Numbered from the stretch's first letter, positions 34,220-44,418 are shown. The stretch is 64,000 nucleotides of DNA from Allolobophora icterica (GCA_963556255.1 OY744611.1:3637230-3701229); one strand, 5' to 3'. Numbers and translations: made by a program. Notes: generated by a model not told the origin, from the sequence alone.

Positions 34220-34494
34220 CTAATATAATGAACGTAAATAGTTTGAGAGTAACCAGCGACGTAATCGGATCTTCGTACTCTAACGGAACAACGGAAAACA
34301 TTATATATTCCTTTTTCCCGAATGTAGGCCCCGGATGCAAGATTCTATAGAAGTGTCCGTTAATCTAGTATATCTCCCTGTTGCGCTTTTTCACGATTTC
34401 AGCTATGGAAACAAAACTTACAGATCAAAATGGAAAACTAATTAACCTTCGAGGAGAGAAGTTGTCGATCAGATTTAAAATTAAAGAAGTGTGA
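34220..34494 (+). pseudogene. Polinton-like structural protein, C-terminal part
   Basis: A frame with FFPNVGPG near 34,310 is followed, after a frame change, by 30 codons from 34,405 to a TGA at 34,492-34,494 containing LTDQNGKLINLRGE and an SIRFKI end. This ending pattern is common to a virion protein of Polinton/adintovirus-like elements, where the domain is thought to be structural. Stops upstream show decay. Confidence 0.5.
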
Positions 34495-34543
34495 AATTAA
34501 TCATCGTGGTAATAAAGTTTTTAATTTCAATTACATATATAAA

Positions 34544-35330
34544 ATGAGTCGATATACGAATGCATGTGGGGCGTGGTGGCTAAGTGGTAAGTTCGGCGCC
34601 CTGTGACCGGAGGGTTGGAGTTTCGAATCCCACTCTAGCCGCTGCGTACGGACCTTGGGCAAGTCCTTCACTCACAATTGCTCGTGGCGCTTCGGCGTGA
34701 AAATTCCGGCACAGTATCAAATGCTGTAGTCGGGAGCGCCTCTGAGTAGTAGTAGACTTCGAGAGGCGCTATAGAAATATCCGTAATAAATAAATAAATA
34801 AATAAAAGTTAATGTTTCGGAAGGACAAAAGGACAAAATTAAACGTGCAGTTGAGACAGGGACAGGAACGAGTATAAGACTAACTCACGGAGATCTATCC
34901 GGCGAACAAATTAATAAAATGACCAAAGCGTATCAGAATGGAACTGTTACGACGATAAAAATGAGTAAAATGCAAATAGATCATAATACGAAAGTCGAAG
35001 GTGGTTTATTCCTTCGTTATTACCTCTTCTAGCTACATCTGGAAAATTTCTTCTTTCTAGCGTTCTGTCAAGTCTTGCAACTGGAGTCTTAAGCGTATTA
35101 GCGAGTACAGGAGTTAGCAAGATAATGGGATCGGGAGTTTACGGACGTGCTTCATACATCAAAAGAGGAGTGGGGGTGCTACAAGATGGTTCCTCACGCA
35201 ACCGGTCTTTACCTGAAACCATGGTCAGGATCGGGATTAGACGGTGCAGGAGAAGGATTGTACATGCGCAGAGGTTCTGATTTGTCAATGGTGCAGGATT
35301 GATCTCAAGAAACGACAATCCTATTTCAAA
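34544..35330 (+). pseudogene. Polinton-like virion protein, split by a SINE
   Basis: The ATG at 34,544 opens five codons before the SINE inserts; the frame resumes at about 34,805. It then encodes a basic N-terminal domain with SEGQKDKIKRAVETG and THGDLSG, changes frame once near 34,995, passes through a hydrophobic segment rich in Leu/Ala/Ser (35,010-35,130), and ends with GLYLKPWSGSGLDGAGEGLY. Such GLYL repeats after a hydrophobic region are typical of a minor virion protein of Polinton/adintovirus-like elements. It is inactive as found. Confidence 0.55.
34567..34806 (+). mobile_element. tRNA-derived SINE
   Basis: About 240 bp. The head has a box A-like gtggctaagtggtaagttc (34,575) and a box B-like ggagtttcgaatccc (34,617), the two RNA polymerase III promoter parts of a tRNA-derived SINE. 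The 3' part ends in the gcgcctct/agaggcgc hairpin (34,735-34,770) and an (AATA)n tail. The same hairpin ends the L2-like LINE at 24,949, which points to that LINE as its mobilising partner. It interrupts a Polinton-like gene five codons after its start. Confidence 0.85.
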
Positions 35331-35344
35331 AGTACTTTCTAGTA

Positions 35345-35433
35345 TTCAAATCCTTGGTCCGAAAATTGGTATGATTCTGTAGAGAGATATTAATATATAT
35401 ATATATATAAATTGGTATGATTCTGTAGAGAGA

Positions 35434-35460
<27 letters not shown>
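35345..35460. repeat. Duplicated segment with (TA)n
   Basis: The block ggtatgattctgtagagag and what follows occurs twice (35,367 and 35,414), each followed by a TA run. This lies at the left border of the Helitron-like insertion. Confidence 0.75.
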
Positions 35461-35477
<17 letters not shown>

Positions 35478-35483
<6 letters not shown>

Positions 35484-35977
35484 AAGAAGAAACTCTGTCT
35501 GTCCCTCACGCGATTTTAGACCGGAATGCATTTCGACAGCTTTCGAGCTTTTCACTTAAAACCTTCACTGCTGTCTCGGGGTGGGCATTACACCCAGTGT
35601 GAGGCTTCGCGTCCACCTTTTGACCGCTTCTATGGTGTCCCGGGGAAAAAACTCTCCAAAATCCGACTTTTTACACATTCGAGTCGACCTATTTTCAGTC
35701 ACCAGATGGCGCCACCCGAGGAGATTATTCTCTGTCACCAGGACAGGGTGGTGGTGGTGGTGGTGGTGGTGGTGGTGGTGGTGGTGGTGGTGGTGGAGGT
35801 GGTGGTGGTGGTAGTGGTGGTGGTGGTGGTGGTGGTGGTGGTGGTGGTGGTGGAGGTGGTGGTGGTGGTGGTGGTGGTGGTGGTGGTGGTGGTGGTGGTG
35901 GTGGTGGTGGTGGTGGTGGTGGTGGTGGTGGTGGTGTGAAACTTATAACCCCGGTCAACGCCGGGTAATCCAGCTAG
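35478..35977 (+). mobile_element. Non-autonomous Helitron with (GGT)n
   Basis: The right end has a short hairpin (cccgg tcaacg ccggg, 35,950-35,965), eight bases later CTAG, followed by T. This is the Helitron 3' signature, with insertion at A/T. The left end lies near acacacaaagaagaaactct in TA-rich DNA and is not exactly fixed. A (GGT)n run fills 35,748-35,936. No Rep/helicase gene is present. Confidence 0.65.
35748..35936. repeat. (GGT)n microsatellite
   Basis: Nearly perfect trinucleotide run of about 190 bp within the Helitron. Poly-Val, poly-Trp and poly-Pro frames over it are artefacts. Confidence 0.97.
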
Positions 35978-36002
35978 TATATATATATATATATAACATA
36001 CT

Positions 36003-37315
36003 TAATGTCGCGAGACGGTATGCCAATACACAAGTTTATGATAAAACGCAATTCTCCGAGCAGAGTTAGAAATCGACATGAATCAGTATTTTGCAGTGTG
36101 ATTCTCGTATAACGTTAACGATAACGAAAATGTTCGTTAACGAACCAAAAATGATTTCGTTAACGATGACCATAACTAAAAAATATCATTAACTATAACT
36201 ATGACTATAAAGAAAATAACACTAACGAAAATTCATCGCTATTTTCGGTAATGAAATAAAAAAGCGCAATATCGATAAACATGGCGAATTTAATCAAACG
36301 CGAAATTCTATTCGTTTTAAACTATCCTGTTAATTGTATCGAGATAAAATGAGAAAATGTGCTGCATATTCTCCTTACGAATATTCTAGTTTCTTTTCGA
36401 AAATCTAATATTTCGGGTTTCTTTTTGATGGAAAGATATTTTTTTCGATTATTAATTTTAGAGATACTTGTTTTGATTTTAATATTCTATGTTAAAAGGA
36501 ATTATTATAAAAAAAAGTTATCATGTTCAAATTAGAAGTGTTCATAATAAAAATCAAATTGAATACATATATAAAAGAAAACGAGATTGTACTTTTTAAT
36601 GGGAAAAATCCATTAAATATATGTGACAGACAGTGATTACACAAGTACTGTCGCCATTAAGTATCAAATTAAAATCTGAATAACAACGTTTTGTATTTTG
36701 CCAATTTAAGTTCTTTTATGTTAGAGTCATAGAAATATTCTGAGGGTGTGGTAATTTTCTTCGACATAATTTTGTTAGGCTGTCCTTGAATGTTTGGCAA
36801 TTGATGACAAGGGGAGGAGATCAAAAACTGCCTAAAATTTGCTGACATAATTAATCGATGACCACATATTTGGACCAAGAGGAGTGCCACTTGTAATTAT
36901 GTACTAACTAAAATTAACTAAAATAAAAGTCCAGTAGGCCTAACTATTACTGTAACTATAACTAAAATAAAAAACCATTAACTATAACTGTAACTATAAC
37001 TAAAATAAAATCTGTAAGGAGAATCACACTGGTATTTTGGTTGCCTAAAGAAGTTACGCATGGGGCTTAAAAAATAACGCGACTCACAGCTTTGGGAGAT
37101 TTTTACGCAACGAGCGATCACAATTCAACACAGATCATCGGTCTCACAAGAGCTAGGATTTGGCGTTCGAATAATTAGGGGAGCGTGTCTAGTCTCGCTT
37201 AGACACGCGATTAAAGAAAAGAGATGTAGCATGGAAGACGGAACCATTTGCGAAGATGTAGAAGACTTTGTCATTTCCATTCAAACAACTCCGATTCCAT
37301 AGTTAGCGTGAGCGA
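36003..37315 (+). pseudogene. Polinton-like gene split by a hAT MITE
   Basis: A frame at about 36,003-36,093 (with SRDGMPIHKF) stops at the MITE and resumes in the same frame at 37,032 when one copy of the 8-bp duplication is ignored, then meets a stop near 37,072. Further pieces (FYATSDHNSTQIIG near 37,105; MEDGTICEDVEDFVIS near 37,230) are in other frames. The protein identity is not clear; it is placed with the Polinton remnant because of its position and orientation. Confidence 0.4.
36094..37031. mobile_element. hAT-type MITE
   Basis: Terminal inverted repeats CAGTGTGATTCTC (36,094) and GAGAATCACACTG (ending 37,031), flanked by a perfect 8-bp duplication GTATTTTG (36,086-36,093 and 37,032-37,039). 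Inside are subterminal runs of gttaacga and of taactataac words. 938 bp, no transposase. The ends and duplication length fit hAT. Confidence 0.85.
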
Positions 37316-37394
37316 AGGAGATTCGCTATGCTATATTAACTACCACGTTTAAATTTTAAAAAAATCTGAATAACCATTAATGGTATATAAAAAA

Positions 37395-37945
37395 ATGAAA
37401 ATTCAGCACAATCGGGTTTTATCAAGAAACTATTTACGTCGAATGCCGCTAAACAAATAGCGTCAACCGCTCTCAGCGTAGGTAAAGATGCTGCTAGAGG
37501 GATTGGGGTAAAGGCGCTGGATGTCGGAAAGACTGCGGCTGTCGACGCCGGAAAGTGATTAGTCGATAAAGAGGATGCTAAAATAATTATGAGTCCTAAA
37601 AATCAGGAAGTTATTACGAGGCCCGCAGCCGAAAGAAAGTAAAGACGTTCTACCTCAAGAAAGTAAAGACGTTCAAATTAGATTAATTAATGAAGGAGCG
37701 CGTTCCAAGAGTACGAATATAAATAATTTAATGATGGGGCACGGTCTGAATTCCAATGCAAAGAACGCTATTAGAATTCAAGATCTCGTTAGACGTTTAA
37801 TTGACGCCCAAGACTCCGTTCCTTCACCAGAACGTCGTAGAAAAGCAGACTTCCCTGGCGGAAGTCCAACAGCATCCGTTGGCGCTGACAGTGTCGACCT
37901 CAGTTCCACTTCGACCATACGTCCGTTTGTAGAAAACGCCTGAGA
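37395..37945 (+). pseudogene. Polinton-like structural gene fragment
   Basis: Frames with SGFIKKLFTSNAAKQ (near 37,412), an Ala/Gly/Lys-rich segment with DVGKTAAVDAGK, and after a stop and frame change GLNSNAKNAIRIQDLV (37,743) with a Ser/Thr/Pro-rich tail. This Ala-Lys amphipathic pattern followed by an IQDLV block is known to me from Polinton/adintovirus-like proteins. Stops at about 37,558 and 37,639 break it. Confidence 0.5.
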
Positions 37946-37980
37946 CCCGTTCCGTCGTCACGCCAAAGAAAATGTCTGCG

Positions 37981-38499
37981 ACCATAGTACGTCCGTTTGT
38001 AGTACACGTTCCGAACCCCGTTCCGTCGTTACCGTCTAAGAATACGTCCACAACCTGCAGCTCCGTTGACTGTATTCGTCCGATGCTCGTCATCGACACT
38101 TTCTTGTTGACTCTCTGTTCGAGCATCTGTGTTGACAGTCCAAGCCAAACTGCCTTCGTTGAGTCTCTTTTCGTAGATCACCCCTGTCGACGATGTACCT
38201 TGACCTAGCGAATCCCTTTCGACCCCACGGCCATCGCCGACCACCGCTGTATGAGCTATATATATTTACAGACCCACGATCCCTACATTCGTTACAGCGA
38301 TATATCTATACATATTAGGCTATAGATTATATACATCTTAATATCTTATACTATAAATTTTATAGGCGTACGCTTATGCCGACCTACATTAAATATATCT
38401 AAAGTCCTTACCTTAGCCACAAACGACATGTAGTCTATAGCTTAAATATATCTTATGCTACTGTTCCTACAGGCCTGTCTATACGGGCCTACCGGTTTC
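37981..38499. other. No gene recognised
   Basis: A thymine- and pyrimidine-rich stretch that becomes AT-rich toward the right (38,270-38,460). It may be more of the Polinton remnant but nothing is readable. Confidence 0.4.
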
Positions 38500-38504
38500 G
38501 TACC

Positions 38505-38845
38505 AAGGTCAACTCGTGACAACCCTGGAAATAAAATTTCTATTATCCTTAAAAGGCAATAAGAAATCATGTTGCCTATGTCTTAAGCTGTGAGAACTCT
38601 CAACCGTAGGAGGGAAAATAGGTCTAAGTACATGGATTGAAGATCGGATGACAGACCGAAGTAGGTTTAAACCAGCATCATTCACAAAATCATCTAAACC
38701 CCGAACATCAGGCGAAAGGTATCCCTTTCTACACATACGGGCAAGAATTCACTTCATTCTGACACAATCATCATCAGTAGCAAAACCTCACCAAGCTGGT
38801 GCAGCATATAGTAGTCGAGCAACAGTAGTCATAAAAGAAACCATA
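38505..38845 (-). pseudogene. LINE ORF2 C-terminal fragment
   Basis: Minus-strand reading gives TTVARLLYAAPAW (near 38,820), CRKGYLSPDVRGLDDF (near 38,730), NLLRSVIRSSIHVL, and SLRHRQHDFLLPFKDNRNFI (near 38,575). The same family is seen at 40,735-41,215 and 49,345-50,206. Stops and a frame change near 38,555 show decay. The clade lies within the CR1/Jockey-like group; I cannot fix it further. Confidence 0.65.
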
Positions 38846-39690
38846 ATAATTATGCAATGAACTATCAGTAGCGCAGGCATTCCTAGACAAGCACTCAATG
38901 CAAGGTTGCACAATGAGCAATGAAACTGCTAAGGATCAGGCATGCATGGGCATGCTTAGTCACGATGGGTGCTTGCAGGACAGACTATAAAAGCCGATCG
39001 CATACACAGAATCTGATGCGCTGAAATCAGTTTGTACGTATGTTGATGAACGTGTTCTACAGTCACAGATGGCATCGTATGTATACTCAACAATAGCATC
39101 TATTGTCTACATAGTATTCGTCACAGCACAAATATCTCATCAATGTCGCAACAGCCGTTATGCATTCGATTACATTTGTGGCTAGTGAGCGCTTCCTCAA
39201 AGACGCAGCACGGCTGCAATTAGTAAGAAAGCGTATGAGCAATACTTCGATCTGACAGCTTTTCTTAGAGGTATTCAAAAGTGAAAGCCGTTTGCATCCC
39301 TCATGATATTGCGAGAGCAGAAGTTAAAAGTAACTGGCTGTTACTTCTATCTGACCACTGTTTATGATTTTTAAACTAATAATAATAAATCTATCGAATA
39401 CCCGAATCTGCCTTCAGTCAGAAGACCAGAGCCGCATGATGGCTATTGCCAGTACTGAAGCCAACAGAGACATCGAGTCTAGATTGGGGATAAAATGTTG
39501 CCATAAATGCATGATTCAGACGTGGATAACGTCATTGATCGAAAATGGAACTGTTCACGGTTTTGGTTTGTGAGCTGGACCTAAAACATTGGCGTCTTTT
39601 ATAGATTCGTCGCTGATAAGGCTTAAAGCTGTCTTGTTTCACAATAGCAATGTCCACCCTTCAATACGTAGGCCCTCACATGACTTACTT
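38846..39690. other. No gene recognised
   Basis: No domain or structured repeat recognised. Confidence 0.4.
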
Positions 39691-39699
39691 ACTTAGTAC

Positions 39700-40715
39700 T
39701 TAGTCCTTCCCGTGTAGAGCTGCACATCGGGCAACGCAGTTCCTCCATTCTTCTCTGTCCTTCGCCACCTCAACAGCATCCTCCACCGTCATCTCGAGAC
39801 ATCTCAGATCTTCTCGAACAGTTCCCATCCAGTTCTTTCTTGGTCTTCCTCTCCCACGCTTCCCCTCCGGAGTCCACCTAGTCACTTGGCTGGCTCTTCT
39901 ATCATTATTCATTCGGGCTACGTGTCCCATCCAGTTCAGGCGTTTCTTTCTAATGATGTTCTCTAGCTTATCCTGCCCTGTTCTTTCTCTGATAGTTTTA
40001 TTTGTGATCTTATCTTTCCAGGAGATGTGTAAAATTATTCTTTGCCACCTGTGATGTGCTGTCTCCAGTTTTTTCCTGCTTGCTACCGTCATTGGCCACG
40101 ACTCTGCTCCGTACAGCAGGGTGCTCAAAACTACAGCCTCATATAACCGGATCTTGATCTTCACGCTGCATCCCTTGTTTTTTTCCATATCCTCTCCAGT
40201 CTCCCAAAAGCTGCGTTGCCTTCCCAATACGTATTCTTATCTCCTTGTCACAACTGCTATCCGCCACCAACGTACTGCCAAGGTAGCAAAAGTCATCTAC
40301 CACTTCGATTGGCTTGTTGTCGATCGCGATCCTGTCCGCTTCTTGCCATTTCCCTATCTTCATGATCTTGGTCTTCTCTGGATTGATAACAAGCCCGACT
40401 CTAGCCGCCTCCTCCTGTACTTTGTCTGTTATTTCTTTTATTCCATCCCAGGTATTGTCCAGCAGAACGATGTCATCGGCAAAATCCAAGTCACTAAGTT
40501 TGTCGGCGCTTATCCACCTCAATCCAGAGCTATTATTCTCCGTTGCTCTTTTCATCACCCAGTCCACAACCAGTGCAAAGATAATTGGTGACAGTACACA
40601 TCCCTGACGTACTCCAGTCACAATTTGGAACCACTCTCCCACCTCCCCTCCATGTCTCACCGCACATCGGCTACCATTGTAGAAGCTCTTGACCATGTCT
40701 ATGATCTTAACTAAG
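39700..40715 (-). pseudogene. RTE-like LINE: late RT and C-terminal region
   Basis: The minus frame from 40,715 starts in RT at KIIDMVKSFYNGSRC, followed by TGVRQGCVLSPIIFAL, the catalytic FADDIVLL (near 40,470) and VINPEKTKIM. A frame change near 40,170-40,230 leads to the C-terminal domain: LYEAVVLSTLLYGAESW (40,150-40,100), KRLNWMGHVARM, GKRGRGRPRKNW (39,850), ending ARCAALHGKD at 39,700. The Gly/Arg-Pro-rich C-terminal motif is a hallmark of this LINE group. Only the single frameshift is obvious. Confidence 0.85.
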
Positions 40716-41228
40716 TAATTAAGTATATTCTTTATTTTTACCGGCTGCAAGACGCACTCCGGTGTACATACAGCATATAAACAACTGTCATCAAGTCAAT
40801 ATGAATAAAGCATTCTACATATAAAAGTTTTTTTCACGTTATTATCAGCTATTGGTAAAACTCGGTCATGAGAACGGGACCAGAGAGAATATGCCAAAAG
40901 TTTTTTAGGTGGAAGTAGCTCGTGGAATGACATGGCCAGGATTTCCTAGAACCGTCGTAAACAGACGAGTGTCGGCTTTAAGGCACATTTGTTCAAAGGT
41001 TGGACTGTCAACGGGGAGGTATTTATGACGAATCAATCTCTTTATAACAGATAGAAGTTTACCCTGTCCGTCTGGCTCGCAAAGCCCCACCATGCAGAGG
41101 ATGCATACAGCAAGCGAGCCACCGTGGTCGCACGCACTACATCGTGAAGCCGAGGGCCAAATAGCCCATGGGCATTCAGTATTCGCAGGGCATACATAGA
41201 TTGTCTCGCCTTGCTACATATAATGGTT
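40716..41228 (-). mobile_element. LINE fragment nested in the RTE-like LINE
   Basis: Minus-strand blocks: a PRLHDVVRATTVARLLY-like stretch (41,155-41,100), WGLCEPDGQGKLLSVIKRL (41,090), and ADTRLFTTVLGNPGHV (40,980-40,940). The 3' UTR ends with gcagccggtaaaaataaaga and an ACTT-type tail at 40,710-40,730. Its insertion separates two adjacent RT blocks of the RTE-like LINE. The same 3' UTR is present in sense orientation at 720-865. Confidence 0.75.
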
Positions 41229-41232
41229 GGAA

Positions 41233-41290
41233 TGATGCCTCTCCAGTTGGAACACTCTTTCGGATCTCCTTTCTTCGGGTTTGGGATGAT
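41233..41290. repeat. 58-bp duplication of an upstream part of the RTE-like LINE
   Basis: Identical to 41,578-41,635 in the same LINE, and sits between the RT break and the nested LINE fragment. It is followed by a further matching ccattccttcggca after 13 missing bases. This is a local copy event, not normal RT sequence. Confidence 0.85.
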
Positions 41291-42415
41291 GCCATTCCTT
41301 CGGCAATTTGGTTGGAATTCCGTAGCTCCTCATTATTTTCCATATCGAATCTCTGTGGACACTGTCAAAAGCCTTCCTGAAGTCGATGAAATTTATCACC
41401 ACAGGAGTCTGCCACATTAAGGCCTTCTCTGTGATCTGTCTGAGTGTAAAGATATGTTCGCAGCATGATCTCCCCGGTCTGAAGCCTGCCTGTTCCTGTC
41501 TCAATCTCTCGTCAGTAGCAGCTCTCATGCGATTCAGCATATCGAAGCCATGATCTTACCAGGTGTCGACAGGAGCGTGATGCCTCTCCAGTTGGAACAC
41601 TCTTTCGGATCTCCTTTCTTCGGGTTTGGGATGATGATGTCATCTCTCCATTCCTTCGGCACGCTGCCAGCATACCACACTTTGTTGCATAAATCTGTTA
41701 GTGATTTTACCATAGCCTCTCCTCCGTATTTAAGTGGTTCCGGCTTTATTCCATCGTTCCCTGCAGCCCTTCCGTTTATCAGACTCTTGAGTGCCTTCCG
41801 GGTCTCATCCTCACTGATATCATCTCTGTCTATTTCGAGCTCTTCGATTTCCTCCCTCCACTCCATTTCTCCCAGGCATGTTGTCGGCTCTGGGCAGTTT
41901 AATACACTCTCAAAGTGTTCCCTCCATCTCCTGGCCTCCTCCTCGTGTGTCTTTGTCAGCTGTCCATCCATCTTTTTTAGTGAAAGGTTTTGCACTCTTG
42001 TACCTCCTGAGAGCTCTTTCATTATCCGGTATAGTGTTTTGGAGTTTCCTCTTCTCCCAGCATCCTCCGCTTCAGCTGTCTTCTGTAAAATGTGCTTGTT
42101 TTTATCCTGCCTGCATCTCCTCTTGACCTCTTTATCCTGTGCTTTGTACTCCATAGACGCCTTTTGGTGGCCAAGACCGCTTGCCCTTATCCGTTCCATT
42201 TCGTGCTTGAGCTGCCTCCTCTCGTCTATCGCCTGCCACGTTTCTGTCGATATCCACGCTTCTTTTCTGCCCCCTCTCCTGAAGCCAAGCGCCTTTTCGC
42301 CTACCCCTGTGACCGCATTTCTCCATCTCTCCCATTCTTTATCCATTTTCTCATCCCTCTGATCCGAATCATCTCTTTCCTCGTCCACGCATCTCTCCAG
42401 CATTGCAAATCTGTT
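41291..42415 (-). pseudogene. RTE-like LINE: pre-RT and early RT
   Basis: The minus frame from 42,415 reads RCVDEERDDSDQ, then EKALGFRRGGRKEAW, a basic helical linker, LYRIMKELSGG, RWREHFESVL, and the RT opening NDGIKPEPLKYGG, VPKEWRDDIIIPNPKKGDP (about 41,650), NWRGITLLSTPGKI. A break near 41,540 is followed by QAGFRPGRSC and NFIDFRKAFDSVHRD (motif A, near 41,370). The codons upstream of 42,415 in the open frame are unrelated sequence. Confidence 0.85.
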
Positions 42416-43386
42416 GCAATGAAAGAAAAGTATATTTAAAAATGGAGCTATTGTTGTAACACATATACAACCGGTGGTATACAAGTAGTGGCACTGCTAC
42501 TAGGAATGCAACTCGAATATATTGAATACTGTTGCTTCATTTGCAAATGGGAAGGCCGTGCAAAGGGTATGATTACATCAAAAGGGACTGGCCGCACTGA
42601 AAGCGTTCGGTTCCTGGACAGAGAAGTGTGACATATAAACCACTGTCGAGACAAGAAAGATACTTATACCCCCTCTTCATGTAATCTAACTGTTGAGAAT
42701 TCTGAGAAAGCATTAAAGGCGATTCGATAATTGAGAACAACATTTCAAGGAAGAAATGATGCCAAGATTAAGAAAGACATTTTGTTGGTCCACCAATGTG
42801 ACACAACATCAATGACAAGCGGTTTGAAGATCTGCTAGTAGGATCAAACAAAATCGAATGGCCGGCATTCAAAGATATTGTTGTTGACAAATTTTCTCGG
42901 CATCTACAGAACACCAAGCTACACCCAGCTGGTTGACAGCATTTCAAGCATACAAAACCATGAAGATTCATTTTCAGCAATCACACTTACACTTCTATCC
43001 TGCTGTCTAAGAGCAGTCATTGGCCAATGTATAATGCAAGGTTTTACCTGTGCATTTCAACGACAGAAATGCGGTATCAGGGCAACTGGAACTCACAATT
43101 GTGAATGACACTGAAATGAGACGCATCAGGTGCTGAGTACAAACGAAAATCAGCAGTAAACTATATTTGCTCAGTTGAGCTAATACAATATGTCATCATC
43201 AGTGTTCGAGGAAACACTATAAATTCATAAAAACGTATTATTAACGTTTTTCCCAATTTCGCGTGATAAAGTCATTCTGAAATTACATGTATGTTTGTGT
43301 TCACCTTGAAGCTGTCTATTATAATAACAAACAAAAATGTTCAGGAAGCGCACCTGTTTAAAAATGTGCTGTCCAGTGTTATCTCA
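42416..43386. other. No gene recognised
   Basis: Some frames (42,670-43,140, plus strand) are mildly protein-like but match no family I recognise; a decayed transposase is possible. Confidence 0.4.
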
Positions 43387-43443
43387 CGATAGGAAATGTC
43401 AGTCAGTCAATCAATCAGAATGACCGACTGACATTTCCTATCG
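43387..43443. repeat. 18-bp inverted repeat
   Basis: 43,387-43,404 pairs exactly with 43,426-43,443 around an AATC-rich loop. Function unknown. Confidence 0.8.
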
Positions 43444-43986
43444 TTTTGACAGTTTTTAGATCTCTATGTATTGCATGCCTGTGCTCTTGCGGAAACGCAT
43501 CGCCTCTAATTACATCACAAAATCTCACTTTCTATTAATAAACGACCTTTGGTCTACGGAGAAGTAATAAGTCTGTGTTTATTGCGTTACTGTTACTTAC
43601 GTGACCTAACGACGATTAAATTTTATTGCAAGTAAGGTAACGCTCTCATGTCCCTAGTGGAGCGTACGGAGGCTCTGATTTGCTGCTCTTCGACTCCAGC
43701 TGCAAGTGGACGAATCCAAAGACCTTGGAAACGGAGTCGGTGCATCGCAAGATTTGCGGCTCACTTCCAGGCTTACGCCGGTTCCAATTCTACTGCTTCT
43801 ACAAATAACTTGTGCCGGGTTTTCACATAGTCCGCTCAACTGAGCCGGGAGTCCCGCGATTCTCTGCAATAAAAACTCTAGAAAACGCGATAACAGTGAG
43901 ACGGTGTATTTAAATCGCGGATTGTTTTGTGAATTTTAGTGAAAATTAACCGAACCAGGTTCAACATTCGCCAGTAGTTTACGGAA

Positions 43987-44404
43987 ATGTCTTACGAGGA
44001 CAAGAACTTCAGTAGGTTTGTTTCGGTCAACCTATTCATCGGCCGTGGATCATTCGGTGATGTTTACGGTCCATGCGACTGGAAAGGGAAGAAATACGCC
44101 ATCAAGAAGCGATGGTTAAGCAAGAAGGAATTGGAGGATGCAGAAAAACAACTTTCTGCTTGTCGTAAATGGATGTCTCTGCATCATAAAAGTCTAATAA
44201 CAGTTTATGACGTAAGTTTAGAGCCTCCTGCTATTTACATGATGATGGAATACGCTGGTGGAGGATCGTTAAATCAGTTTATCTCTGCGTGCAAATCTGA
44301 TCTTCCTGTGGAAATCCTGATAGACTGGGGCGTTCAGATTGCTGAAGGCATGGCATATCTCCATGCAAATGACATTGTTCACAGAAATCTCAATTCGCCG
44401 AACA
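43987..44404 (+). CDS. Protein kinase N-lobe exon (MAP3K/TKL-like)
   Basis: 139 codons from the ATG at 43,987 to a good splice donor, GTGAGTA, at 44,405. Visible kinase motifs: glycine loop GRGSFGDVY, the ATP-anchoring lysine in YAIKK, a helix-C Glu region, the hinge MMMEYAGGGSLNQF, helix E with IAEGMAYLH, and the catalytic loop start HRNLNSPN. The style is closest to TKL-group MAP3Ks such as TAK1, MLK or ZAK, which act in stress and immune signalling. The catalytic-loop Asp (HRD) reads Asn here, so it may be a pseudokinase or a damaged copy. The rest should lie downstream beyond a repeat-filled intron but is not in the window. A retained open frame after the donor is an artefact of (TAA)n. 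Confidence 0.7.
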
Positions 44405-44411
44405 GTGAGTA
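44405..44411 (+). other. Predicted 5' splice donor of the kinase exon
   Basis: GTGAGTA immediately after the codons for the catalytic-loop Asn, a frequent exon border in kinases. Intron phase 1. Confidence 0.6.
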
Positions 44412-44417
44412 CCATGC

Positions 44418-44418
44418 G

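Larger units (their letters stand above)
34220..37980 (+). mobile_element. Polinton/adintovirus-like remnant with three nested insertions
   Basis: Four separate blocks resemble structural proteins of Polinton (Maverick)/adintovirus elements: the end of a protein with LTDQNGKLINLRGE (34,405-34,494), the start and middle of a second with a hydrophobic stretch and GLYL-type repeats (34,544-35,330), a third block (36,003-37,170), and a fourth (37,395-37,945). All are on the plus strand. A SINE, a Helitron and a hAT MITE interrupt them. DNA polymerase, integrase, ATPase and terminal repeats are not seen, so this is a decayed fragment. Assignment rests on remembered family patterns and is moderate. 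Confidence 0.6.
39691..42415 (-). mobile_element. RTE-like LINE, 5'-truncated, with a nested LINE fragment
   Basis: Coding runs on the minus strand from about 42,415 to 39,700 and ends in (TAAG)n at 39,683-39,699. The upstream part (42,415-41,295) has the pre-RT region and early RT; the late part (40,715-39,700) has the RT catalytic motif and the C-terminal domain. Between them lies another LINE fragment (40,716-41,228). No AP endonuclease remains. Long open frames survive, so decay is moderate. Confidence 0.85.

Noticed and set aside
34568..34640. Functional tRNA gene
   Set aside because: Box A and B are present but the acceptor and anticodon arms do not pair well and it continues into a LINE-like 3' tail; it is a SINE.
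35526..35958. Poly-Val, poly-Trp and poly-Pro frames
   Set aside because: Artefacts of the (GGT)n repeat inside the Helitron.
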